The notes below the pieces were generated by a model. The model was not told the origin of the DNA, did no database searches, and saw nothing but the letters and a program-made list of their open reading frames with translations. A stretch of DNA of 64,000 nucleotides, taken from assembly GCF_035594125.1 (NCBI RefSeq), contig NC_087156.1, positions 11,167,306 through 11,231,305 of the forward strand. The letters are read 5' to 3'. A program made the position numbers and the translations under genes. This DNA is from Scylla paramamosain. Its lineage: Eukaryota > Arthropoda > Malacostraca > Decapoda > Portunidae. The first letter of the stretch is position 1, and the number at the start of each line of letters is the position of its first letter. This document shows, piece by piece, positions 11,731 to 25,955 of the stretch.

Positions 11731-13196
11731 AAAAATACAATACCAAAAATTTATATTTTGAGTGTATTTCACATTGTTAAGTGCGAAAAAGCCAAAATGC
11801 ATGCAAAGCATCCTATATGGGGAAAGGAAAGGACATTTAAAGAAACGTGTCTGTTGAGTGTTTATGAACGTGTTAGGCACCAAAACGCTAAAAAGCATTG
11901 ATAATAATCTATAAGGGAATGCAAACCAACATTACTAAAACCGTCTCTTTTCAGTGTTTTTAAGCTACTTCCGTACCAAAACCGTCCAGGCAAAACACTC
12001 TTTATACACAAACAGTACAACTCTACCAAAAACGTGAATTTTCAGAGTTTTGAACTTGTTACGTAGAAAAATGCTAAAATGCGAGGAAAGTACTCGATAA
12101 GGGTAAAGGAAAGAACATTACGAGAATCGTGTATTATGAGAGATTTAAGCTTTTTACGTCCCAAAACGTTAAAAGGTATGAATAGCAATCTATATAAAAA
12201 AACATAACATTACCAAAAATGAGTATTTTGAGTGTTATTCAAATTGTTATGTGCCATAACGCCAAAAGGCATGTAAGGCACCCTACATGGGGAAACGAAA
12301 AGACGTGAAGAGAAACGTGTATTATGAGTGTTTTTATGATTCTTAGGTACCAAAACGCTAAAACGCATGATTAGTAAGCTATATGGAGAAACACTGCAAA
12401 TTACCAAAAATAAGTAATTTGATATTTTTAGAGCTATATGGAGAAACATTACAACATTAGCAAAAATAAGTAATTTGATATTTTTTGAGATTGTTACGTA
12501 AAAAAAAAAAACGCCAAAATGCATCCAAACACCTCTTTGAAGGGACATTAAATGACTTTACGAGACATGTGTATTATGAATGTTTTTGAGCTTCTTAGGA
12601 AGGAAAAAAAAACTAATACGCATTAATAGAGACAAACATTAACATTAATAAAATTGTGTATTTGTAGTGTATTTCACATTGATAAGTATCAAACCGTGAA
12701 CATGCGTGGAAAGAACCCTACATGGAGAAAGGAAACAAGATTTCAAGAAACGTGTCTTTTGAGTGTGTATGAATATTCTAGATACGAAAACAGACAAAGA
12801 GAAAAAAAAAAAACATAGAAAATACTTTAAATGTGAAAACAAAATATTACAAAAAACCTCTCTTTTCAGTGTTTTTTGAGTTTCTTACGTAATAAGACTG
12901 TAAAACACATGCATAATACCCTTTTTGGAGAAATAAAAAAAAAACAAGCATTTTGAGTGTTTTGGAGCTTGTTACGTAGAAAAACGAAAAAAGTACATAC
13001 AAAGTTCCTTATATTTGGAAACGAAAATACATTACAAGAAACGTCCATTATTAGTGTTTTTGAGTTTCTTGGATATCAAAACGAGAAAAAGCGTTATTAG
13101 CACTAAATATTAAGAAAAGGAACATTGCCAAAAAACGTGTATTTTGAGATTTTTTTTTTTTTACACTGTTAGATACCAAAAAAGCAAAAATGCATA
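11731..13196. repeat. Satellite array, segment 2
   Basis: Monomers with the acgtgtattttgagtg, ggtaccaaaacgc and gcatg boxes resume inside a B monomer and end in the gcata box of another B monomer at 13196. Divergence is strong, with several A-run expansions. Confidence 0.85.
12369..12486. repeat. Local tandem duplication within the satellite (about 60-65 bp, two copies)
   Basis: Two adjacent copies share gctatatggagaaaca followed by an interior ending aaaaataagtaatttgat. The copy length is shorter than one monomer, so this is a sub-monomer duplication rather than a normal array step. Confidence 0.75.
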
Positions 13197-13899
13197 TAAC
13201 GGTGTCACATAATTAATAATAATGTGTATTGTATTTATAATGCCTTGCCTGATTAGCAATTTAGGTGTATGTATACATACATGCATAAGTGTAGATAGTG
13301 GGTGTTAGCGGATAAGGGTGGGGCGGATATGATCACGCCATCCTACGTCACACACACACACACACACACACACACACCATGGAACTTTCCATACTCCTTT
13401 TATTGCCATTGATAAGTAATCGGTAGCACCAGCATTCAACATTATAGTATCTAAGTATTCTCCATAATTGATCTCTCCTTAATGTTTTTTGGCATTTATT
13501 ATTTTTATCTATAAGTAGCTTTTCCCTTGCCTTATTTATGTAATTAGAGAGTTATAATTATGAATATATTCATGTAATGTGAGTGCGGTCAACCCGCCCC
13601 TATTTCTACTGTCAGCACTTTTTGAAGGCGCTAAGCGTCCCTTGTGCCGGCTCCGGCAGTCTCTTGCCAGGGTGTAACGCTGTACCACGCAGAGGACATC
13701 CGTTGCCCCGTACACGCCGCACCCTTCTCCAGAACTCTGTACATATATCTAAATATACATACTTTTTATACGTTCACCTTTGACATTCACCTGAAAACCA
13801 CAGAAACTCATTAAGAGTGGCTTTACCAATTATGGAAAGGTAATAAACTAATGAACAGTGTCCACCGGTAATTGATAATTAAAAAACCACACTGGAACA
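13197..13899 (+). repeat. 5' LTR of the env-bearing provirus
   Basis: About 703 bp matching 22644-23351, both ending ctggaaca. It includes a (CA)n run at 13349-13377 that is shorter than the one in the 3' LTR. The start is set where similarity between the two copies begins and the satellite ends; a shift of a few bases is possible. The 60-70-codon open frames inside both LTRs lack ATG starts and are not called genes. Confidence 0.88.
13349..13377. repeat. (CA)n microsatellite inside the 5' LTR
   Basis: About 29 bp of CA between tcctacgt and ccatggaact. The matching tract in the 3' LTR (22796-22839) is about 44 bp. Confidence 0.95.
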
Positions 13900-13920
13900 T
13901 TTGGTGGCAGCTTAATGAGA
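13900..13920 (+). other. Primer-binding-like site of the env-bearing provirus
   Basis: Immediately after the 5' LTR the sequence reads tttggtggcagcttaatg. The tggtggcagc core, complementary to a tRNA CCA end, is a form seen at Gypsy-type primer-binding sites. The tRNA is not assigned. Confidence 0.6.
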
Positions 13921-14841
<921 letters not shown>

Positions 14842-15530
14842 ATGGCTAAGGCTGAGAAGTTAGCTGAAATTTATGAACTGGAGTGTCATTCCCAAGCGGA
14901 AAATAGTGATACTAGATCATCAGAAGCATTATCAAAGGGACTAAAACTCACTACAGTGGTAAATACCGTGCCTCATGAGGACGGAAACGTGTTGATTACA
15001 AGATCAGGGAATATATACCCATCATTATCAGCAGCAACCATGTCTAACCCTAATGCTTCTGCTTCTGCCTGTACTGGCTCTCCTCATGCCTTGCATGCAT
15101 CTACTACACTTAAGGTACTTCCTATTCCTGAAACAATATCAGCATTTAGCGGAGAAAACCCGCAAGAAAGAGCTCATGATTTCATCCGTTTGTGTGAGGA
15201 TGTTATGACAAGATCACCGATGAAGACAAGATCCCTTTCGTCAGGTCTAAATTGTCTGGGGAAGCAGCACGCATGATGAATACCAGCGCTATTAGTCCGC
15301 TTGAAATAGGGACTAGTTATGCAAATTTCAATAAAAATTTCTTGAACTTTTTTGGGGGTAAGAGTCAAACTGACCTCATGGTACTAGCATCCAAGGTGGG
15401 TCTTAGATTTGCAGCTGAAATTAACTTCCTTCACGAAATGAAAGCCTTAATCCCTACACACCAGTTCGTAACAGACTCCATGGATGTCTTACGGCTTAAC
15501 AAATGGTTCCAAGGAAACAGTATGACAGAA
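14842..15530 (+). pseudogene. gag, N-terminal part (provirus)
   Basis: The frame starts at ATG 14842 and encodes a Gag-like capsid precursor. A serine/alanine-rich N-terminus precedes a segment with VLPIPETISAFSG and RAHDFIRLCEDVM, resembling the start of retrotransposon Gag domains. A single-base frameshift at about 15205-15225 moves the coding sense into the frame that continues through EAARMMNTSAI and NKWF to 15530, where a CR1-like LINE interrupts it. Function as Gag is inferred from position and weak similarity. Confidence 0.7.
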
Positions 15531-16370
15531 ACGGCTCGAAATCCGAGTGGGGTCATGTAATTAGTGGGGTGCCACAGGAATCAGTATTAGGGCCATTGTT
15601 ATTTCTAATGTATATCAATGACTTGGATAGTGGAATTAGTAGTGATATTAGTAAATTTGCGGATAACACAAAGATAGGTAGATTAATTAGGTCAGAATCG
15701 GATACCATCGCCTTGCAGGCAGACTTAGATAGAATGAATGAATGGACGGATAGATGGCAAATGCAATTTAATATCAATAAATGCAAAGTGCTTAGCGTAG
15801 GTAGAGGAAACCCACACAAAAGGTACACATTAGACAACCAAATTCTGGTAGGTACAGGGTACGAGAAAGATTTAGGGGTTATAGTTAGCTCTGAACTCCG
15901 TCTAGGGAAACAATGCATAGAAGCCAGAAACAAGGCAAATAGGGTACTAGGATTCATTTTTAGGAGTGTTAAAAGTAGAAGGCCGGAAGTAATATTAAAG
16001 TTATACTTGGCGCTGGTCAGACCTCATCTAGACTACGCGGTGCAATTCTGGTCCCCACATTACAGGAAAGATATAGGTCTATTAGAATCAGTACAGAGGA
16101 GAATGACTAAAAGGATACAGGGGATGAGGAGTATTCCTTACGAGGCGAGGTTGAAGCTGTTAAATTTACATTCTTTAGAGAGACGTAGGTTAAGAGGGGA
16201 CCTGATAGAAGTCTTTAAGTGGTATAAGGGTTATAACAAGGGAGATGTAAGCAAAATTCTTAGGATCAGCAACCAGGGTAGAACAAGAAATAACGGGTTC
16301 AAGCTTGAAAAATTTAGGTTTAGGAAGGAGATAGGAAAAAAATGGTTCGCAAATAGAGTGGTAGATGAGT
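15531..16370 (+). pseudogene. Reverse transcriptase C-terminal fragment of CR1-like LINE (dead copy)
   Basis: Partial RT from the GVPQ.SVLGPLLF motif onward. The catalytic box reads FADN (about 15655-15666) where the sister copy reads FADD, so a metal-binding Asp is lost. A TAG at 16370-16372 replaces a Trp codon (VVDEW in the sister). The remainder, including the LVRPHLDYAVQFWSPHY and RRLRGDLIEVFKWYKG segments, is conserved. No start codon of its own is meaningful. Confidence 0.88.
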
Positions 16371-16555
16371 AGAACGGACTTAGTAATCATGTAGTTAGTG
16401 CTAGGACACTAGAGAGCTTTAAGAGAAGATTAGACAAGTTTATGGATGGGGATAGCAGATGGAAATAGGTAGGTGTGTTTCATACAGGGAGTGCCACGTG
16501 TAAGCCTGGTCGCTTCTTGCAGCTTCCCTTATTTCTTATGTTCTTATGTTCTTAT
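15531..16555 (+). mobile_element. 5'-truncated CR1-like LINE inserted in proviral gag
   Basis: About 1.02 kb almost identical to 38624-39648 of the longer copy in this window, starting at acggctcgaaatccgag and ending in the 8-bp tail repeat ttcttatg (two copies). It covers only the C-terminal half of the reverse transcriptase and the 3' UTR. The insertion is flanked by gaaac on the left (15528-15532) and right (about 16555-16559), a possible short target duplication, although ac is also shared with the element. Gag sense resumes directly after the tail. Confidence 0.9.
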
Positions 16556-17150
16556 GAAACAGATTTCAGAAAACTTCTTGAATTCATCTTTTACATATCA
16601 TTGGTGAATGGAGAAGTGAAGAAAACCGCAAGTCATTTCAGTTTTAAACTGGGAAACACAGCAGCTGACCTTCCAGTCCTGATTAGAGAGAAAAGGGGGC
16701 TACCTGGTACCCCTCCGGAAACTTAAACCTCCACTCATAGATGACGACCAATACCAACCTTGTGCGGCAGCCATGGCAAAGCCTGGAAATGTTTGTTCGA
16801 ACTGCCATAAAACATGTCATATTGAAAAAAAAAATGTTTTAAGAAACAAAAGGACCAGAAATTGGCAGCAAATAAATCTGACTCGGAGAAGAAAACAAAA
16901 AAGGATAATCTCTCTGTTAGACCAAAACCCGGTGCATCGTCCCACGTGAATACAGGTAAGACAAAGTCCTACAGGGACGTCGCTACCCAATACTGCCTCA
17001 TACATGGCCAGTGTAAACACTCATCAGAGCTATGTAAAGATGTAATCAATATGAAAATTGAAAAACAGGCCAGAGTTAACCTGAACAGTACAAGGCAGTC
17101 GGGGGAAGACCAGCACAGAGTAGTAAACAAATCCGACTAAAACATCTAAA
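16556..17150 (+). pseudogene. gag, C-terminal part with zinc knuckle (provirus)
   Basis: Continuation of gag after the CR1 insertion, first in the frame ending at 16726 and then in others. A frameshift lies at about 16690-16700 and another at the nine-A run near 16827-16835. Across that run a CX2CX4HX4C zinc knuckle (CSNCHKTCHIEKK then C) is visible at about 16798-16840, which identifies the nucleocapsid part. A lysine-rich tail follows and is open from 16862 to a stop at 17140. Confidence 0.65.
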
Positions 17151-17782
17151 TGCGCAAGACGCTAAGGCAGCAAATTCTTCTGACATGTCAGTGTATTCAA
17201 CCATAAATGCTGCCAACAACCAAACAGACATAATGGCATTACCAACGAGGGTAGGTAAGCATCGCTTATCTTTGGCTGTAGACACTGGAGCCACAGTAAA
17301 CGTGATCTCTGAAGAATCTTACAAGATTCTGAAACAGAATTCACGCGGTGGTAAATAGATGCTCCGTCCAAGTGACTTGAATCTTTCTGGTGTCACCGGG
17401 TCTGCCCTGAAAATCTTAGGAAAAATTTCCTTGCCAGTAAGTCTATCTAAGAATACTCAGCCTATTCAAACTGATTTCTATGTAGTCAGTAACTTTAAAC
17501 TTCCTTCTGACGGCTTGTTAGGGCTTAGAGCCATGAAGTCTCACCAGATAGTAATCAATCCAAAACAAAATACAGTCATGTACTGTGGACAACATCTAAC
17601 ATCCTGCACCTTTGGTTTCCAGGCAACCCAGTAACGGTTCTTTATTACGGAAGGGACAAAGATCCAATGGGGAGCCTCAAACAATTCCATTTGTCCAGTC
17701 TCCTATGTGAGATAAGGATATAACAGAAGCATGGAGGGAAGCCAAAGCAATTGTCAATGCCAATTATGATATTCCTGCTCGT
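17151..17782 (+). pseudogene. pol protease region (provirus)
   Basis: Aspartic protease segment with LAVDTGATVNVIS at about 17270-17310 (catalytic Asp in DTGA). The flap/hydrophobic half, with LPSDGLLGLRAM, lies at about 17500-17535. An in-frame TAG at 17350-17352 and further stops after 17634 break the frame. Retropepsin identity rests on DTGA and on position between the zinc knuckle and RT. Confidence 0.75.
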
Positions 17783-20429
17783 GTGGCAAAACGGATTACA
17801 ATTCGTGTTCCAGAAGCTTCTGTAGGCAGTGACATCTATCTTGAAGGTATAGGTAATGTCAGGCGATTGGCTGTTGAATCGACTCTTTCCACAATTAGAA
17901 AGGGTCATGTCACTGATGCCTTGGTGGTGAACACTACTGGAGGTTCACCTCCAGTAGTGGAGGATCAAACAAGGTCTTTTCCTTGGAAATTGCCTGGTTT
18001 ATGACAAGAAAGTGGTGCCAGAACCCAGTTTTCTGCCTGGAGCCTGCGTTTCTTCGGTGAGTCAGTCTGCTGTTGACACCGAGCTGGGGCAGGCGCCAAC
18101 CCTATGTTCGTTTGTCAATGTTGTAGACTACCCCGAAATGAGGCCCGCGCTCTTGGACTTAATGGGGAAGTATCGCAATGTCCGGGCACTACCTGGAGAA
18201 CCCTTAGGTGTGACCGATCGAGCGGAACACCACATTAGGTTAAAACCAAATACTAAGCCAGTATATATACCAGCTTATCGTTTGTCTCATAGTCAGAGGG
18301 CGACTGTAGATGACATGATTCATGACATGATTGACAAGGGAGTGATTCAAGAATCGTGCTCTCCTTGTAATTCACCAATCTTTTTGGTTTCCAAGAAAGA
18401 TAAATCTTTCAGGTCGGTAATCGATTTCCGACAGGTCAATAATGTCACTGTGGATGATCATTATCCTTTACCTGTCCTGAGCGACCTTCTATTGTCCTTA
18501 GGTCGTGGAAACAAAATTTTCTCTGCTTTAGACCTGTTGTCAGGATACTGGCAGGTTCCCTTAGCACCCACTTCACGGGAAATAACGGCGTTCAGTACGC
18601 CTAGTGGCCATTACGAATGATTACGTATGCCTTTTGGATTAAAATCCGCTCCGGATTCCAGAGAATAATTAACAATATTTTCACGGGTTTATTTGGCAAA
18701 ACAGTGTTTGCATACCTTGATGATATAATCATCGCTAGTAAGGATCAAGAGTCCCATCTGGAGAGTTTAAAATTAGTCCTACAGAAGCTTGAGGAAGCTG
18801 GACTTAAAGGAAAGCTTTCTAAATGTGAATTTCTAAAAGCCAAAATAAAATTTCTTGGCCATGTAGTCGATGATGAAGGAATCTACACAGTGGATGAAAA
18901 GGTCATAGCTCTTCAGAAGTTTCCTCAACCTAAATCGGTGGAGAATGTCAGATCTTTCCTAGGCCTTGCAGGATATTACCGTCCTTTCATCAAGAATTTT
19001 GCGGCAATTGCATCTCCATTTACTAAACTCCTTAAAAAGGATGTTGCTTTCCATTGGGATGTTGCTCATGAACAAAGTTTCAATGAATTACAATCACTAC
19101 TAACAAATGCACCTGTACTTGTTTTCCCAGAGCATTCAGAGCCGTTCATTATTTGCACGGATGCTTCTTCTCTAGGATTAGGAGCAGTACTGATGCAGAC
19201 AGATGCCAGAGGCAAAAACTATGTAATAGTATATGCAAGTCGTGTGCTTAATTCAGCAGAGTCTAATTACTCTGTCACTCATCAAGAAACACTTGCAGTA
19301 GTTTGGGCTTTAAAACATTTTAAGGACATTATCCTTGGATATCCAATTACAGTCTACACGGATCATGCACCCGTTATTGAACTGTTCAAAGGGAAAAAAA
19401 TAACTGGACGAGTGGCAAGATGGTACTGTACCATGCAGGAATTTGCTCCAGTAGTCAAGTACTTGCCAGCTCGTGCTAATGTAGTAGCCTACGCTCTTTC
19501 ACGAAATGTGCTTGCGGGAGCTGTCAGTGACTCGATCCCTGTAAATAACTTCACCTTGAAGGAATTAGGTAAAACACAGCGAGAGCATGAAATATGGTCT
19601 GAGATCATACATGCTCTGGAGTCCGGCGAAGAAGATAATCTTCCACGTCTAAATATACCATTCTCTCAATTCTTCATGTCACCAGACAATGTTCTGTGTC
19701 GACATAATCCCCAAATGGGAGATTCTATTAAGCAGCACATCATTCCTGAGAGTTTAGTCCCTGTCATACTTATCTTTGTGCACATGCCAAGTGCGGGACA
19801 TCCAGGAAGAGTGCGAACTCTACAAGCAGCGGGTAAAAGCTACTATTGGCCTACCATGCGCACTGACATAGAAAATTATGTTGTCAAGTGTATATCATGT
19901 GCAAAGCACAAGCGTGCGGTAAAAGGACCCGCCCCAATACTGGAATATCCACTACCTGAGCGACCTTGGGACATTGTCTCCATTGATCTTCTTCAGTTAC
20001 CCAAAAGTCAAAAAGGCTCGCAGTACCTACTTGTGTGAGTAGACCATTTTTCAAGGTTCGTGGTTCTCTCACCTTTAAAGGAAAAATCTGCTAAATATGT
20101 AGCGCATGCACTAGTAACTAAATTGTTTTGTCCATACTCAACACCACGAGTGTTGTTAAGTGATAATGGATCTGAATTTCGCAATGAAATTTTACAAGGT
20201 ATATGTACACAGTACAACATCAAACACACCTACACTGTGGCTTACCATCCTTCTTCAAACGGACTGGTAGAAAGAGCAAACAGGAAAATCCTGGAGGCTC
20301 TTCGTCCAGTTGTAAACAGTCTACATGATGACTGGGGGGACTGGTTACCACATGTTTGTGCCTGCATTAACAGTTCAGTGTGTGAAAGTACTTGGAAATC
20401 CCCACATTATATATTGTATGGTAGAAAAT
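17783..20429 (+). pseudogene. pol: reverse transcriptase, RNase H and integrase (provirus)
   Basis: RT begins after a linker; IQESCSPCNSPIFLVSKKD and SALDLLSGYWQVPL (about 18345-18560) are the fingers and first catalytic Asp region. A TGA replaces a Trp codon at 18618-18620, and a one-base deletion at about 18650 follows. The catalytic FAYLDDIIIA is at about 18707-18735. RNase H shows CTDASSLGLG (about 19155) and YTDHAPV (about 19357). Integrase shows the H-x4-H and C-x2-C zinc module (about 19782-19905), the first Asp in SIDLL (about 19980), the second in SDNGSEF (about 20160) and Glu in LVERANR (about 20270), with 35 residues between the last two. A TGA at 20036-20038 and a TAA at 20429-20431 break the frame. 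Confidence 0.92.
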
Positions 20430-20431
20430 AA

Positions 20432-20888
20432 AAATCTTCCTTAAGATATGTTGGCAAGTCCACAAACTCCAGTCTACAACGTAGATGACTATGGTAAACA
20501 ACGTATGCATGTCTTCAAGGACATTCATGCTAATGCCGGAAGTAGGCTACAAGCTTCTAGGGCAGAAATGATGGCTAGACAACACAAGCGTGCGATTCCT
20601 GTCACGATACAGGTTGGAGACACAGTTAAAGCTCATCATCCGGACAGGACCTCCAAACTCTCCTCAGAATTTAGTGGTCCATGCTCGGTTGTCCGCCAGT
20701 TACATGGTAATAAATTTGAGGTGCGTGACCCTCTTCTTAACACTGTTGAGATAGTACATAGTGATCGGCTTGTGAAGACTAATGCTCAGATCGAGTCATC
20801 AACAGAGAGTACTACTGATCAGGTTACAAACCATAATTCTACTAATACTATAAAGACGCATAGGTACAACCTGCGCTCACGCAGCTAA
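20432..20888 (+). pseudogene. pol: integrase C-terminal region (provirus)
   Basis: In a frame shifted from the integrase core, this stretch is open from 20448 to TAA 20886-20888. It encodes the SH3-like tail typical of Gypsy integrases: VGDTVKAHHPDRTSKL, a FSGPCSVV strand and a VHSDRLVK end. It is directly followed by the env-like ATG. Confidence 0.8.
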
Positions 20889-20907
20889 TTGCCTGCATTA
20901 TTTACAG

Positions 20908-22588
20908 ATGGCACTGGGCCTCCTGGTTACCTACTTGAGCATGCTGCAGGTGCTACAAGCGTCCACTGCGTTGCATGTCAAATCTGGGGCTCTCACCACA
21001 CATCTTGGGGATGTAACCTTAATAGATGTTCTTCTGGTTCGATATCCTTTTTCTACCATATTTTCCGTACCTTCGGACCTCGACACTGTCTCAAAAACTT
21101 TGGATAACTCCTTTCACGAATTGGAATCCTTACTTACAGACGCAAGATTTCTCTCAAACCATAATCAAAGCTTTAAAAGCAAGGGTAGAATTTTTGCATG
21201 GAAAATTGAACCAATCTCAGCATGATTACAACCTTCATCCAGTGCACGCTCGTACCAAAAGAGGACTCATAAATGGGTTGGGATAACTGTCTCAATATCT
21301 CTTTGGCACCGCCTTGGACGAGGATGTACAGGATTTAAGGAAACATTATGATCAACTAATAACGGTTGCAGCTACTAATAAGAAGGTCCTGAACCTGCAT
21401 CACAATAAAATAGTTAAATTAGAATCTAATCTCAGTGAGTTATTACAGTACTCAAATGATTTAGCAACTGCTTGATAATGCTTTACATAGTTTAGATGTG
21501 ATAAATCACGTTGTGGTTATAGATCAAGCTTTGCATGTATTTAAAGCTTCCATGGGTTCAGTTCTCTCCATTATTGAAGCGATAATTCGCAATATGGTGG
21601 ATGCTGTCAATGGCAGAATAACAACTTCACTATTTCCTGAAGAGGATTTGCTTCACACACTAGGAATTGGTCAGTCAATCTACAAATTGACACCACTGTA
21701 TGCAGCGAACATGATCCAATATTACTATCCATTGCTAGAAGCTACCTTGACCACAGATGCAATAATTGTAAACATACCTTTTAAATCTCAGGATCATTTT
21801 GAGGCCTATGAGATTAAACCTTTCCCATTCTCCGTTAATAATTCTGTGATGACACTGGACATGAATCCTTCCTTAGTGCTAATAGCCAAGGACTTTTCAT
21901 TATATACAATTGGAGATTTAACTGAATTAAAACGTTGTAAATCTTTATATTCACATTTGTACCATTGTTCAAGTATCCAATTTGCCTTCTTACCTGTAGT
22001 AAATGGTATTTGTGAAGTCGTCTTGACACGTTCACAGGCGTCTGCAGCTCTATCACTCTGTGCATGCAAGCATATGGTTTCAAAACCTATTTTCCATTGT
22101 AACTTTCATGGATATCATTACTTTTATTTCACAGAAACATTTTGTCTCCGTGACTTGACCAGAAGGGACAACCTCTGAGGAGGTTATACGGTTATAGAGG
22201 TTATGCGGTAAAAGATGCTTATCATGTACGTTCTATTAAACTAACCACTGGCCCTTCTAGGATTCACTTAGCTTTCACGACAGACCTTTCATATAGGGTT
22301 TTCCCTGTCACCTCCCTGGAGAATCTGACAAAGTCAAGGATTTCTTTAATAACAAACTCCTTATCCACTCTTTCCTTCTCAAACACAGAAGAGTTTTCAG
22401 AGGCTCTAGAGACATCTTTACCAGTATATCTGAAACCTGGAATTCTCTGTCCAAGTGTCCTGTCACCTTGCCTTATTTTCATGTTCTTGATAATGTTTTT
22501 ATATGTGTGTGTTAGGAAAGCCTTAAATTTGTATGTATATCTTGATAGTAGACGTAAACGTCATAATCAAGGAGTTTCATACACATAA
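20908..22588 (+). pseudogene. env-like gene, fusion-protein type, broken (provirus)
   Basis: Third gene after pol, where errantiviruses carry env. ATG 20908 opens a hydrophobic leader that resembles a signal peptide. A furin-type site RTKR at about 21250-21261 is followed at once by a glycine-rich hydrophobic stretch, the arrangement of the cleavage site and fusion peptide in baculovirus-F/errantivirus Env proteins. A long ectodomain follows (main open part 21498-22178, several Cys). A hydrophobic segment of about 15 residues at about 22468-22512, then a short basic tail ending at TAA 22586-22588, gives a membrane anchor. Breaks: a frameshift before the cleavage site, a TAA about 12 codons after it, stops near 21474 and a frameshift after 22176. 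Not functional as it stands. Confidence 0.75.
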
Positions 22589-22643
22589 CATGGTTAGGTA
22601 CACTGTATTCGCGAGGACGCGTCAAGTAGGCGACCGAGCGATG
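22589..22643 (+). other. env-LTR spacer of the provirus
   Basis: Short spacer before the 3' LTR. Only a weakly purine-rich stretch is present; I see no clear polypurine tract, probably because of decay. Confidence 0.5.
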
Positions 22644-22794
22644 CAACGGTGCCACATGATTAATAATAAGATGTATTGTATTTATAATGCCTTGCCTGAT
22701 TAGCAATATAAGTGTATGTATACATATATGCATAAGTGTAGATAATGGGTGTTGGCATATAAGGGTAGGGCGGATATGATCACGCCATCCTACG

Positions 22795-22839
<45 letters not shown>

Positions 22840-23351
22840 ATGGAACTTTCCATACTCCTTTTATTGCCATCGATAAGTAATCGGTAGCACCAACATTATA
22901 GTATCTAAGTATTCTCCATAATTAATCTCTCCATAATGCATTTTGGCATGTATTATTCTTAGCTATAAGTAGCTTTTCCCTTGCCTTATTTATGTAATTA
23001 GAGAATTATAATTTTGAATATATTCATGTACTGTGAGTGCGGTCAACCCGCCCCTATTTCTACTGTCAGCACTTTTTGAAGGCGCTAAGCGTCCCTTGTG
23101 CCGGCTCCTGCAGTCTCTTGCCAGGGTGTAACGCTGTACCACGCAGAGGACATCCGTTGTCCCGTACACGCCGCACCCTTCTCCAGAACTCTGTACATAT
23201 ATCTAAATATACATATTTTTATACGTTCACCTTTGACATTCACCTGAAAACCACAGAAAGTCACTACGAGTGACTTTACCTATTACTCAAAGGTAAGAAA
23301 CTAATGAACAGTGTCCAACGGTAATTGATAATTAAAAACCACTCTGGAACA
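22644..23351 (+). repeat. 3' LTR of the env-bearing provirus
   Basis: About 708 bp paired with 13197-13899, with multiple substitutions, small indels and a longer (CA)n tract (22796-22839). It ends ctggaaca and is followed by the hexamer tgcata and resumed B-monomer satellite. Confidence 0.88.
22796..22839. repeat. (CA)n microsatellite inside the 3' LTR
   Basis: About 44 bp of CA at the same LTR position as the 29-bp tract at 13349-13377. Confidence 0.95.
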
Positions 23352-23357
23352 TGCATA

Positions 23358-25080
<1,723 letters not shown>

Positions 25081-25955
25081 TTTAGAGATTTTGGTGAAAC
25101 TTTTGCTGTTGCCTTTGATATATCAAAAGCTTTTGATAGAGTCTGGCACAAAGCTTTCATTTCCAGACTACCCTCCCACGGCTTCTATCGTTCTCTCTGT
25201 AACTTCATCTCAAGTTTCCTTTCTGACCGTTCTATTGCTGCTGTGGTAGACGGTCACTGTTCTTCTCCTAAATGTATTAACAGTGGTGTTGCTCAGGGTT
25301 CTGTCCTGTCATCCACTCTCTTCTTATTATTCATCAATAACTTTCTAAACCAAACTTGCTTTCCTAACCACTCTTGCGCTGATGATACCACCATGCACTT
25401 TTCCACGTCTTTTCATAAACATCCAACCCTTCAGGAAGTAAACATTTCATGCAGGGAAGCCAAACAACGCCTGACTTCTGATCTTCCTAAAATTTCTGAT
25501 TGGGGCAGAGCAAACTTTGTCTTGTTCAATGCCTCAAAAACTCAATTCCTCCATCTATCAACTCGACACAACCTTCCAGACAACTATCCCCTCTTCTTCA
25601 ATGACATTCAACTGTCCCCCTCGTCTACAATGAACGGTCTGTCCTTTACTTATAATCTGAACTGGAAACTTCACATCTCATATCTAGCTAAAACAGCTTC
25701 AATGAAGTTAGGTGTTCTGAGACGTCTCCGCCAGTTTTTATCACTCCTCCGGTCCTCCCCCCATCCCCCACCCAGATGCTAACTTTGTACAGGGGCCTTA
25801 TCCGTCCATATATGGAGTATGCTTCACATGTCTGGGGGGAGTTTCACTCATACCGATTTTCTAGACAGGGTGGAATCAAAAAGCTTTTCGTCTCATGAAC
25901 TCTCCTCTAATTGACTGTCTTCAGCCTCTCTCTTATCGCTGCAATGTTGTTTGTG
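25081..25955 (+). mobile_element. Jockey-superfamily LINE fragment, copy 1
   Basis: About 0.87 kb of non-satellite sequence encoding part of a reverse transcriptase, missing both element ends. It replaces most of a C-type monomer; a D monomer resumes at acgaaaaacgtctctt. It is related to the minus-strand fragment at 60389-61383. Confidence 0.85.
25091..25955 (+). pseudogene. Reverse transcriptase fragment (Jockey-superfamily LINE, copy 1)
   Basis: Partial RT that would copy LINE RNA. Visible: AFDISKAFDRVWHKA with the first catalytic Asp (about 25110-25150), GVAQGSVLSSTLFLLFIN (about 25275-25330), CADDTT (about 25375-25392, usually YADDTT) and SKTQFLHLS (about 25535-25560). The frame is open until TGA/TAG-type stops begin after 25782; the downstream SVHIW..MLHMSGG and RLMNSPLIDCL segments are in another frame, so at least one frameshift is present. 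No 5' endonuclease and no 3' end are present. The clade within the Jockey/I group is not assigned. Confidence 0.82.

Noticed and set aside
13583..13783. 66-codon frame in the 5' LTR, with a similar one at 23037-23273 in the 3' LTR
   Set aside because: It appears twice only because LTRs are duplicated; the frames start with GTG and end differently.
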